Below, piece after piece: positions 6,949 to 13,044 of a stretch of DNA of 14,365 nt. Under the pieces are notes generated by a model, which did no database searches, had not been told where the DNA came from, and saw only the letters and a list, made by a program, of their open reading frames with translations. The stretch lies in NCBI GenBank assembly GCA_002307095.1, contig DBTO01000228.1:1921-16285 (forward strand), given 5' to 3'. Both the position numbers and the translations under genes were made by a program. How positions within the stretch are numbered: the stretch's first letter is position 1; every line of letters begins with the position of its first letter. The DNA comes from Sulfurospirillum sp. UBA1314 (lineage in GTDB: Bacteria; Campylobacterota; Campylobacteria; Campylobacterales; Sulfurospirillaceae).

Positions 6949-7845
6949 GTGCAAGCAAAACTAAGAGAACTCGCTGATTTACTTCAAAAAGAAGCCCAAC
7001 ATGAAGGGCTTAATGAGACAAGCATTGTCAATGTCAAGCTTTTTAAGGCGTCAAGTATCACCGAAGCGTTGCATACGGTGTATGAGCCTTCGCTTTTTAT
7101 CATTGCACAAGGGGCAAAAATCGTGATCTTGGGCGCTACTACCTATCGTTACGATGCCTCTTCGTATCTTGTCTCTTCGATGAATTTACCCATATCGGGG
7201 CAAATTGTTGAGGCGTCGTTGTCAAAGCCTTTTTTGTCGATGCAACTGTGCTTTACGCCTGAATATATTTTTGATCTTGCATCACAAATGAATTCTTTGA
7301 AAAAAGAAACCATCCAAACGCCTTTGGCTATGAGTGTGCATCGTGTGAGCGAAGCGTTGATTGATGCAGCGCTGAGATTAGCAAAACTCTTTCAAAACGC
7401 AGAGGATAGTTCCATTTTAGCGCCACTGATTATCAAAGAGATTCTCTACCGACTGTTGCAAGGTGAATGTGGTGTTATTTTGCGACAGTTTGTGCTGTAT
7501 GGCTCGAATGCGAATCGCATAGCGCAGTCGATTGAGCTGATAACCAAAGACATCTCAGAGCCTTTACATGTAGGACTCTTGTCACAAAAAGTAGGCATGA
7601 GTGTTTCCGCTTTTCACAAACATTTTAAACATGTAACGGCAATGAGTCCCATTCAGTACCAAAAACAGTTACGCTTACAAAAAGCCCGCGAGCTGTTATT
7701 TACCAAGACGCATGAAGTAGGTGAAGTGGCGTTTAATGTAGGCTATGAAAGTCCTTCGCAATTTAGCAGAGAATATGCACGTTTTTTTGGTTTCTCGCCT
7801 CAAAAAGACCTTATGAAATTTAAAATGGAAATAAATGACGTGTGA
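6949..7845 (+). CDS. AraC family transcriptional regulator (AraC_N type)
   Basis: A DNA-binding regulator of about 298 residues. The N-terminal part (about 1-155) matches the AraC_N type ligand-binding domain: YEPSLFIIAQGAKIVILG, then YLVSSMNLPISGQIVEAS. The C-terminal third holds two helix-turn-helix motifs (around 206-235 and 253-285; LSQKVGMSVSAFHKHFK and VAFNVGYESPSQFSREYARFFGFSP). The frame is open back to ATG 6865 inside the SDR gene, but that would overlap it by about 49 bases and add non-family sequence. GTG 6949 has AAAGGG six bases upstream and begins QAKLRELADLL, where relatives begin, so I chose it. Co-transcription with the SDR suggests it controls that gene in response to a small, perhaps aldehyde-like, compound; this is inference. 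Confidence 0.85.
   Translation: MQAKLRELADLLQKEAQHEGLNETSIVNVKLFKASSITEALHTVYEPSLFIIAQGAKIVILGATTYRYDASSYLVSSMNLPISGQIVEASLSKPFLSMQLCFTPEYIFDLASQMNSLKKETIQTPLAMSVHRVSEALIDAALRLAKLFQNAEDSSILAPLIIKEILYRLLQGECGVILRQFVLYGSNANRIAQSIELITKDISEPLHVGLLSQKVGMSVSAFHKHFKHVTAMSPIQYQKQLRLQKARELLFTKTHEVGEVAFNVGYESPSQFSREYARFFGFSPQKDLMKFKMEINDV
7564..7573. repeat. TTACATGTAG, one-base variant
   Basis: Inside the AraC-type regulator gene, read as Leu-His-Val-Gly at the edge of the first helix-turn-helix. Confidence 0.75.
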
Positions 7846-7867
7846 CATTTTTTAAGAAGAGTGGCGT

Positions 7868-7873
7868 TATACT
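7868..7873 (+). promoter_or_regulatory. -10 box for the riboswitch-ribB transcript
   Basis: TATACT placed so that transcription would begin near 7880, a few bases before the aptamer's first paired strand. The GTGACA at 7842-7847 is too far for a standard -35 (20 bases). The position relative to the riboswitch is the main support. Confidence 0.45.
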
Positions 7874-7885
7874 TGCATCGAAACT

Positions 7886-8033
7886 TATTTCTCAGGGCAG
7901 GGTGTAACTCCCTACTGGCGGTAATCTTGTGCGCAAGAGAGTCCGCGAGCGCTTTTACATGTAAAGCTGTAAAAGGTCAAGCAGATTTGGTGTGATTCCA
8001 AAACCAACGGTTAAAGTCCGGATGAGAGAGAAT
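7886..8033 (+). ncRNA. FMN riboswitch (RFN element)
   Basis: The conserved RFN core is present in order: TCTCAGGGCAGGGTG, ACTCCCTACTGGCGGTAAT, GTCCGCGAGCG, GCAGATTTGGTG, CCAACGGTTAAAGTCCGGATG and GAGAGAAT. P1 can form between 7889-7893 and 8028-8032. One variable stem is TCTTG/CAAGA (7925-7938). The other is CTTTTAC/GTAAAAG (7952-7958 with 7969-7975) and contains a TTACATGTAA palindrome. FMN binding is expected to shut down the downstream ribB. The platform between 8034 and 8129 contains GCCCTGATTCTGGTAA (8088-8103), whose first seven bases are the exact complement of TCAGGGC in the aptamer (7892-7898). No hairpin followed by a U-run is visible, so control is probably by translation and/or Rho, as described for E. 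coli ribB. Confidence 0.95.
7955..7964. repeat. TTACATGTAA palindrome, copy 4 (non-coding)
   Basis: Lies in the variable stem of the FMN riboswitch, the only copy outside a protein gene. Its left part is one arm of the CTTTTAC/GTAAAAG helix. Confidence 0.8.
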
Positions 8034-8087
8034 GTAGTACATTATTGCCATTGTTGATGACAAAATCGTGTGTCTATATTTAAAGAT

Positions 8088-8129
8088 GCCCTGATTCTGG
8101 TAAGTTTACTCACCTTTTAGGAGTATACC
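8088..8129 (+). promoter_or_regulatory. Riboswitch expression platform and ribB ribosome-binding site
   Basis: GCCCTGA (8088-8094) can pair with the aptamer strand TCAGGGC (7892-7898). Downstream, GGTAAG/CTCACC (8099-8104 with 8109-8114, one mismatch, TTTA loop) can form a small hairpin just before AGGAG (8119-8123), six bases from the ATG. This layout lets the ligand state affect access to the ribosome site. The pairings are read by eye and not folded. Confidence 0.55.
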
Positions 8130-8765
8130 ATGAATCAAATTTGTGGGGAATCATCCCTTCATTTTTCTGTTAAGCAAGCTATCGCTTCGCTTCAAAACCA
8201 AAACGGCGTGATCGTTATGGACAATCTTAATCGTGAAAACGAGGCGGATATTATCTTCCATGCAGACTCGCTCACCACCGAGCAAACCGCGCTGCTGATC
8301 CGTGAATGCAGTGGCATCGTTTGTTTGTGTTTGCCCCCTGAAAAGGTCGATGCTCTTGAACTTCCGATGATGGTCACGCATAATGAGTCTAAATTCCAAA
8401 CCGGTTTTACCATCTCCATCGAAGCCAAAGAGGGCGTTACAACAGGTGTGAGTGCGAAAGATCGCCTCACAACCATTCATGCCGCCATCCATCCTGAGGG
8501 CAAAACGAAGATTGTCTCTCCTGGGCATGTTTTTCCATTGCGCGCCAAAGAGGGTGGTGTGTTAGAGCGCGATGGTCATACCGAAGCTTCCATCGATCTG
8601 ATGCGTCTTTCTCATCTCTCACCCTATGCCGTTTTGTGTGAACTCACCAATCCGGATGGCACCATGGCAGTGGGTGATACAATCTATCGTTTTGCAGAAC
8701 AATATGGTTTCCCGATTGTGAGCATTGATGAAATTATCGCGTATCGTAAAGCGCATACACTCTAA
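8130..8765 (+). CDS. ribB: 3,4-dihydroxy-2-butanone 4-phosphate synthase, stand-alone
   Basis: Converts ribulose 5-phosphate to 3,4-dihydroxy-2-butanone 4-phosphate plus formate, the branch that supplies the four-carbon unit of riboflavin. At 211 residues it is the single-domain form, close in length to E. coli RibB (217), with no GTP cyclohydrolase II domain; many Campylobacterota carry a RibBA-type gene, so this could be a second copy. Conserved pieces: NRENEADIIF, ECSGIVCLCL, FQTGFTISIEAKEGVTTGVSAKDR, PGHVFPLRAKEGGVLERDGHTEASIDLMRL and CELTNPDGTMA. Asp31, Arg35, Glu36, Glu38, Asp40, His150 and Glu152 are kept. The acidic loop, usually DDEDRENEGD, is DNLNRENEAD, so three of its charged residues are changed. 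It is controlled by the FMN riboswitch directly upstream and followed by a hairpin at 8773-8799. Confidence 0.95.
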   Translation: MNQICGESSLHFSVKQAIASLQNQNGVIVMDNLNRENEADIIFHADSLTTEQTALLIRECSGIVCLCLPPEKVDALELPMMVTHNESKFQTGFTISIEAKEGVTTGVSAKDRLTTIHAAIHPEGKTKIVSPGHVFPLRAKEGGVLERDGHTEASIDLMRLSHLSPYAVLCELTNPDGTMAVGDTIYRFAEQYGFPIVSIDEIIAYRKAHTL

Positions 8766-8772
8766 ACGTTGA

Positions 8773-8799
8773 TCCGTCATAGGCTTCATCTATGACGGA
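8773..8799. terminator. Bidirectional hairpin between ribB and the LysR gene
   Basis: A perfect 10-bp stem, TCCGTCATAG/CTATGACGGA, closes a 7-base loop. It lies 7 bases after the ribB stop, and the right arm contains the TAG stop of the convergent LysR gene (8790-8792). Neither side has a U-run, so it may act as a 3'-end stabiliser or weak bidirectional terminator rather than a classic intrinsic terminator. Confidence 0.6.
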
Positions 8800-9674
8800 G
8801 AATTCATCTTTGTGTGGACAAAATTTTTAAACTCACTAAAGAGCCTGCTTTGGTATTTGCTCTTGTGATGAATCAGGTAAAACGACCGATCCATTGTTAA
8901 ATTGACAAGCGTCACTTCAAAAAGTTCGCCACGTTTAAGCTCATTGGCAACAGCCACTTTGGAAAGACAGGTGATGGTCTGAGGATTGTTCAGCAAAATG
9001 GTTTTTGCCTCTTCAAACTCAGAAAACTCCATAAAAATCGTTAAATCTTTAGCGATTTCACCCAAAGCCTCTAAAAAAACTTCTCTTGTTCCTGAGCCTT
9101 TTTCCCGTAAAATCCACTTTTTATGAAACAGCTCATCGATGAAAAACGTCCCCTCTGCAAGACAAGGATCGCTACTTACAACGATCAATTGATCATCGCC
9201 TATGACCTCTTTGCACAGATCTGCTTCCTCACACGAAGACTCGATAAATCCGATGTCGATGGTGGCATTTTTGACCATTTGAATGATCTGCGCCGAGTTT
9301 TGAATATCTTTTTGAATTTTTACATGTTCATGCTGTGCTAAAAAATCAAACACAATCTGTGGGGTAATAAAATCCCCAATCGTTTTACTCGAAGCGATGT
9401 TTAAAATACCCGATACTTTCGTGTTTCTAAAAAAATCTTCCGCATCATTAAGCGCTAAAAAATGGGCATGGGTTTTCTCCCGAAACAACTTTCCCTTCTC
9501 ACTGAGCACCAGTTTTTTCCCAATTCGATCAAAAAGAGGCTCACCGATATGTGATTCAAGCGATTTAATCGCTAAAGAGATCGCAGATTGTGTAATGCCA
9601 AGCTTTTGTGCCAAGTTTGAGATGTGCGAATCTTCACAGAGATAATAAAAAAGTCGGAGCTCTTGAAAGGTCAT
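8790..9674 (-). CDS. LysR family transcriptional regulator, YeiE/CysB-like context
   Basis: A 294-residue regulator, a typical LysR length. The N-terminal winged helix-turn-helix spans about 1-60 (LRLFYYLCEDSHISNLAQKL, then TQSAISLAIKSLE and GEPLFDRIGKKLVLSEKG), followed by a linker helix and a two-lobed substrate-binding domain from about residue 90 (GILNIASSKTIGDFITPQIV; IDIGFIES; EKGSGTREVFLEAL). The start has an AGG-rich site just upstream. It is transcribed away from a YeiH-type exporter, the same pairing as yeiE/yeiH in enterobacteria, so it probably controls that exporter. The shared 102-base gap holds an AT-rich dyad of LysR-box form. The EKGSGTRE ligand-lobe motif occurs in LysR members that sense sulfur or carbon anions, but the ligand is not determined. 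Confidence 0.9.
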   Translation of the reverse strand: MTFQELRLFYYLCEDSHISNLAQKLGITQSAISLAIKSLESHIGEPLFDRIGKKLVLSEKGKLFREKTHAHFLALNDAEDFFRNTKVSGILNIASSKTIGDFITPQIVFDFLAQHEHVKIQKDIQNSAQIIQMVKNATIDIGFIESSCEEADLCKEVIGDDQLIVVSSDPCLAEGTFFIDELFHKKWILREKGSGTREVFLEALGEIAKDLTIFMEFSEFEEAKTILLNNPQTITCLSKVAVANELKRGELFEVTLVNLTMDRSFYLIHHKSKYQSRLFSEFKNFVHTKMNSPS

Positions 9675-9693
9675 ACCTTACCTTTAATTAAAA

Positions 9694-9716
9694 ATATTTA
9701 TGATTATAACGAATAT
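9694..9716. promoter_or_regulatory. Candidate LysR-type operator
   Basis: An interrupted dyad, ATATT-N13-AATAT, contains the inner palindrome TTATGATTATAA (9698-9709). It lies 20 bases upstream of the LysR start and just upstream of the exporter promoter, where an auto-regulating LysR protein normally binds. The region is AT-rich, so chance similarity is possible. Confidence 0.45.
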
Positions 9717-9723
9717 AATTTAT

Positions 9724-9752
9724 TTTACTTGTGAAAAGAATCATTTTATAAT
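9724..9752 (+). promoter_or_regulatory. Promoter of the YeiH-type exporter gene
   Basis: TTTACT (9724-9729) and a perfect TATAAT (9747-9752) are separated by 17 bases. The start of transcription would fall near 9759, leaving a short leader with AAGG (9767-9770) six bases before the ATG. Confidence 0.6.
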
Positions 9753-9776
9753 CTCAAAATCTTTTCAAGGATAACT

Positions 9777-10805
9777 ATGTTTCAAAAAGAAAATCGCACC
9801 AATACGCTCAGCGGCATTTTATTTGTAGCGCTTTTTGCGATGAGTGCGACCTATTTGGCTGATTTTGCATTTTTTCAACACCTTGGCATTAGCCCTTTGA
9901 TTATCGGCATCGTTCTTGGGATGATCTATGCCAACACGCTTCGCCCAAAACTGCCCAAAGAGTGGGTTCCGGGCATTCAATTTTCCACTAAAACCATTCT
10001 TCGAGCTGGCATTGTGTTATACGGCTTTCGCATCACGTTTCAAAACATCGAAGCCGTAGGTCTTGCAGGCATTGTCACGAGTGGCTTGGTGGTGAGCTCA
10101 ACGTTTATCATCGGTTATTTCGTGGGAACAAAGCTTTTGAAACTGGATAAAGAGACGACCATTTTAACGAGTGCTGGAAGTTCCATCTGTGGTGCTGCCG
10201 CAGTGCTGGCAACCGAACCTGTACTGAATGCAGAGCCGTATAAAAGTGCCATCGCAGTTTCTACCGTCGTCGTTTTTGGAACCCTTGCGATGTTTCTTTA
10301 CCCGTTTGCCTACAAATTAGGGATCATTCCTTTAAGCCCAGAGCAGATGGGCATTTACATCGGAGGAACCTTGCATGAAGTCGCACATGTTGTCGCAGCA
10401 GGAAATGCCGTTGGCGTGGAAGCTTCCAAGACAGCAGTTATCGTTAAAATGATACGGGTGATGATGCTCGCCCCCTTTTTGGTGGTATTAGGATTTTGGC
10501 TGGTACAAACGTCTTATGCTCTGAGTCAAAAGCAGAAAAAGAAAATCACGATTCCTTGGTTTGCCGTCTTTTTTATCGTTGTGGCAGGATTTAATTCGCT
10601 GGATTTGGTTCCTCTTGATCTTGTAACGCACATCAACGCGACCGATACCTTTTTACTGACGATGGCGATGAGTGCTTTGGGGATGGAGACGAGCATCGAT
10701 AAATTTAAACATGTGGGCATGAAGCCTATCTATTTGGCAACTATTTTATTTGTATGGCTTATAGTGGGAGGCTTCTTGATTGTTCAAGGCTCTTTGATGC
10801 TATAA
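9777..10805 (+). CDS. YeiH/YadS-type putative sulfate exporter family membrane protein (UPF0324)
   Basis: A 342-residue polytopic inner-membrane protein with about ten hydrophobic helices. Family signatures: GISPLIIGIVLGMIYAN near the N-terminus, RAGIVLYGFRITFQNI (about 76-91), TSAGSSICGAAAVLATEPV and GTLHEVAHVVAAGNAVG with a conserved His pair. This is the UPF0324 (Cons_hypoth698) family, annotated as YeiH family putative sulfate export transporter; the substrate is poorly proven, and sulfite or other organosulfur by-products are also proposed. Paired with a divergent LysR regulator, it is likely induced by a sulfur anion. AAGG sits 6 bases before the ATG. The 3' end overlaps the convergent glutathione peroxidase gene by six bases, leaving no room for a terminator. 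Confidence 0.88.
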   Translation: MFQKENRTNTLSGILFVALFAMSATYLADFAFFQHLGISPLIIGIVLGMIYANTLRPKLPKEWVPGIQFSTKTILRAGIVLYGFRITFQNIEAVGLAGIVTSGLVVSSTFIIGYFVGTKLLKLDKETTILTSAGSSICGAAAVLATEPVLNAEPYKSAIAVSTVVVFGTLAMFLYPFAYKLGIIPLSPEQMGIYIGGTLHEVAHVVAAGNAVGVEASKTAVIVKMIRVMMLAPFLVVLGFWLVQTSYALSQKQKKKITIPWFAVFFIVVAGFNSLDLVPLDLVTHINATDTFLLTMAMSALGMETSIDKFKHVGMKPIYLATILFVWLIVGGFLIVQGSLML

Positions 10806-11276
10806 ATATAGAAGAATGTCCACTTCCAAAGATTCGGGCTTGGTAGAAGGGGCAAAACGGTTTACCACCACTCCATTTTTATCGACTAAAAATTTGGTGA
10901 AGTTCCATTTAATCGCTTCACTTCCCAAAAGTCCCTTTTGCGCCTCTTTGAGGTAGGTGTAGAGGGGATGAGCATTTTCACCATTGACATCAATTTTAGC
11001 AAACATTGGGAAGGTCACACCATAATTGAGTGAGCAAAAGCTTTGGATCTCCTCTTCGCTTGAAGGCTCTTGGTTCATAAACTGATTGCACGGAAAGCCC
11101 AAGATAACCAGCCCTTGCTCTTTGTACTTCTCATATAACCGTTCAAGCCCTTCGTATTGGCTCGTAAAACCGCATTTACTCGCGACATTCACGATGAGAA
11201 GAACCTTGTTTTTAAAGCTACTCATTGAGATGATTTCACCGCTAATTGTTTTCACTTCAAAGTCATAGATGCTCAT
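10800..11276 (-). CDS. Glutathione peroxidase family protein, thioredoxin-dependent type
   Basis: A 158-residue thioredoxin-fold peroxidase that reduces hydrogen peroxide and organic or lipid hydroperoxides in the cytoplasm. The catalytic tetrad is visible: Cys35 in NVASKCGFT, Gln69 in FPCNQFMNQEP, and Trp124-Asn125 in KWNFTKF. The peroxidatic residue is Cys (TGC codon), not selenocysteine. Cys81 in SFCSLNYGVTFP is at the usual place of the resolving Cys, so thioredoxin rather than glutathione is the likely reductant despite the family name. The start has AAAGGAG just upstream and an own extended -10 promoter at 11314-11322. It therefore need not depend on the mqnF-sppA-yitT operon located upstream on the same strand. 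The 3' end overlaps the exporter gene by six bases. Confidence 0.93.
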   Translation of the reverse strand: MSIYDFEVKTISGEIISMSSFKNKVLLIVNVASKCGFTSQYEGLERLYEKYKEQGLVILGFPCNQFMNQEPSSEEEIQSFCSLNYGVTFPMFAKIDVNGENAHPLYTYLKEAQKGLLGSEAIKWNFTKFLVDKNGVVVNRFAPSTKPESLEVDILLYL

Positions 11277-11313
11277 AAATACTCCTTTGTGGGTGTAAAA
11301 TGAAAAGTAGAAA

Positions 11314-11322
11314 ATTATAGCA
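11314..11322 (-). promoter_or_regulatory. Extended -10 promoter for the glutathione peroxidase gene
   Basis: On the minus strand this reads TGCTATAAT. The leader is about 30 bases and ends in AAAGGAG before the ATG. It lies 10 bases after the YitT-family stop. The 15 bases GAAAATTATAGCAAA (11310-11324, plus strand) recur exactly at 6039-6053 before the adenine deaminase gene. Confidence 0.6.
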
Positions 11323-11332
11323 AAGTTATTAT

Positions 11333-12184
11333 TTAGTCTCTTCCCAAAAACTCAGAAGCTTCGGAGATAATCAAAAACGCTTCGGGGTCGTACTCACGGA
11401 TGATGTCTTTGAGCAGTTGAATTTTTGACATTTCTACGGTAACTAAAATCATCGTTTTGGTTTGCTTTTGATGGTGCAGTCCAATGCCTGTGAAAATGGT
11501 ACCATGCTCTTCGATGCGCTCTCTGATCTGTTCGGTGAGTGCTTCAACGTTGTTAGAGACGATTTTGACGACTTTTTTAGAGGGGCGACCGGTAAGAATG
11601 ACATCGATAACTTTAGCGGTAACATACACACCGATCATGCTGTAAAGCGCTTTTTTAAGATCACCATAAACGAAGATATAGGCAAACATGATGGTGACAT
11701 CAATGCTTAAGAGTACTTCGGAGGCTTTAAATTTACTTTTCATCGCCACGATTTCACCTACGACTGAGGTACTTCCTGTGGAGGAGCGTCCTTTGATGAC
11801 CAACCCAACCCCAAGACCGATAAAAATACCTCCAAAAACAGCGGCTAACAGAACATCATCGGTGAGTGGATTGAGGTGCAAAAATTCTCGAAAAAGGTCG
11901 GTGAAAAATGAGGTGGAAAACATGGCAAGCAGGGTTTTAAAGGTGTACTGCTTCCCAAAATAGATAAAGCCTAAAAGGATGAAAGGAACACTCACTAACA
12001 TAATGAGCGTTCCAAGCGTGAGCGATGTCACAAGGTAGTGCACAATCAGTGCGATACCAATGCCACCACCCGTGACCATGTTGTTAGGTGATAAAAAACA
12101 GACGACGGCAAACGCCATCGACATGGTGCCTAAAAGCACGTAGAGGTATTGCAGAAAGGCTAGGGAGCGTGAAGGCAGTTTCAT
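11333..12184 (-). CDS. YitT family membrane protein (DUF161 plus DUF2179)
   Basis: A 283-residue inner-membrane protein. The N-terminal ~185 residues contain about five hydrophobic helices with the YitT-family stretch SPNNMVTGGGIGIALIVHYL (31-50) and a Gly-rich GGIFIGLGVGLVIKGRSSTGSTSVV segment. The soluble C-terminal domain (about 200-283; VSNNVEALTEQIRERIEEHGTIFTGIGLHHQKQTKTMILVTVEMSKI) fits DUF2179. The family is widespread; its biochemical function is not established, and transport is only a guess. Its ATG overlaps the last base of the sppA stop (TAATG), so translation is likely coupled, and there is no clear ribosome site of its own. It is the last gene of the mqnF-sppA-yitT operon. Confidence 0.88.
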   Translation of the reverse strand: MKLPSRSLAFLQYLYVLLGTMSMAFAVVCFLSPNNMVTGGGIGIALIVHYLVTSLTLGTLIMLVSVPFILLGFIYFGKQYTFKTLLAMFSTSFFTDLFREFLHLNPLTDDVLLAAVFGGIFIGLGVGLVIKGRSSTGSTSVVGEIVAMKSKFKASEVLLSIDVTIMFAYIFVYGDLKKALYSMIGVYVTAKVIDVILTGRPSKKVVKIVSNNVEALTEQIRERIEEHGTIFTGIGLHHQKQTKTMILVTVEMSKIQLLKDIIREYDPEAFLIISEASEFLGRD

Positions 12185-13044
12185 TATTTGAGATACCCCA
12201 TCAGGTTAAATAGAGGCAATTTAGAACTACTTTCCAATTTTTTCATCCATTTATCCATCGCATCTGGTTTTTCCCAAACGGCTGATTTGACTTGGGCGAG
12301 CTCCTCGACCTTGTTTTTAGCATCTCGGATGGAGCCCACTTCGTCGATCAGATGAAGACCCAGTGCTTTTTTGGCGATAAACACTTGCGCATTGGCAAAT
12401 TCATTGGGTTTGGCAAGGTTCAGCCCACGTGCCGTGGCAACATCAGTGATGAAAAGGGTGTACGCATCGTCGATCAGCTCTTTAAGTGCACCACGCTCTT
12501 TTGGGGTCCATTCACGCGTAAACGTACCCATCTGTTTGTACTCACCCGCGGTAATAATCTGCTCTGAAATCCCCAGTTTTTTAGCCAACTCTGCGACATT
12601 AGGCGCTTGGAAAAGTACACCGATGGAGCCTACAAAGGCACCTGGATTGGCGATGATGTGGTTTGCCCAAATGGAGGCGTAGTAACTTCCACTGGTCATA
12701 CTTCCTGCGGCATACGCCACAACAGGTTTGTGTTCACTCAAACGTTTTACCGCCATCGAAAGCTCGATGGAAGGCGCTAGTGCACCACCGGGAGAGTCTA
12801 CATGTAAAAGCACACCTTTGATGTGTTCGTCTTTGTCCGCTTTGTCGATATTTTCTAAAATCTCTTCAACGTTTAAGATTTCACCCTCGATTTTGACAAC
12901 CGCAAGATTGGGTGTTTTCATCTCTTCTTGGGAACCAAAAATCAGCACCACGATCAGTACAAAAAGCATCGCTTTGAAGTGGTTTTGGATGTAGCCTAAA
13001 ATGGCGCCTATCCAGATAAAGGGTTTTTTAATCAGTTCTAACAT
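12184..13044 (-). CDS. sppA: Signal peptide peptidase SppA, short form
   Basis: A 286-residue membrane-anchored serine protease that cleaves remnant signal peptides, with the active site on the outer face of the inner membrane. One membrane helix (about 24-37) follows a short cytosolic N-terminus. The protease domain holds HVDSPGG (81-87), nucleophile Ser118 in MTSGSYYAS, and general-base Lys170 in GEYKQMGTF. The 52-residue Ser-Lys spacing equals that of Bacillus subtilis SppA (147/199). This is the half-size form, roughly half the E. coli protein, which forms a ring of subunits. GGAG sits 7 bases before the ATG. It overlaps the amidohydrolase stop by 7 bases upstream and the YitT start by 1 base downstream. 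Confidence 0.94.
   Translation of the reverse strand: MLELIKKPFIWIGAILGYIQNHFKAMLFVLIVVLIFGSQEEMKTPNLAVVKIEGEILNVEEILENIDKADKDEHIKGVLLHVDSPGGALAPSIELSMAVKRLSEHKPVVAYAAGSMTSGSYYASIWANHIIANPGAFVGSIGVLFQAPNVAELAKKLGISEQIITAGEYKQMGTFTREWTPKERGALKELIDDAYTLFITDVATARGLNLAKPNEFANAQVFIAKKALGLHLIDEVGSIRDAKNKVEELAQVKSAVWEKPDAMDKWMKKLESSSKLPLFNLMGYLK
12798..12807. repeat. CTACATGTAA, one-base variant
   Basis: Inside sppA, read on the minus strand as Leu-His-Val-Asp at the conserved HVDSPGG motif, so protein constraint may explain part of it. Confidence 0.7.

Noticed and set aside
10800..11276. Selenocysteine glutathione peroxidase
   Set aside because: The peroxidatic codon is TGC (Cys) and no in-frame TGA or SECIS-like context is needed.
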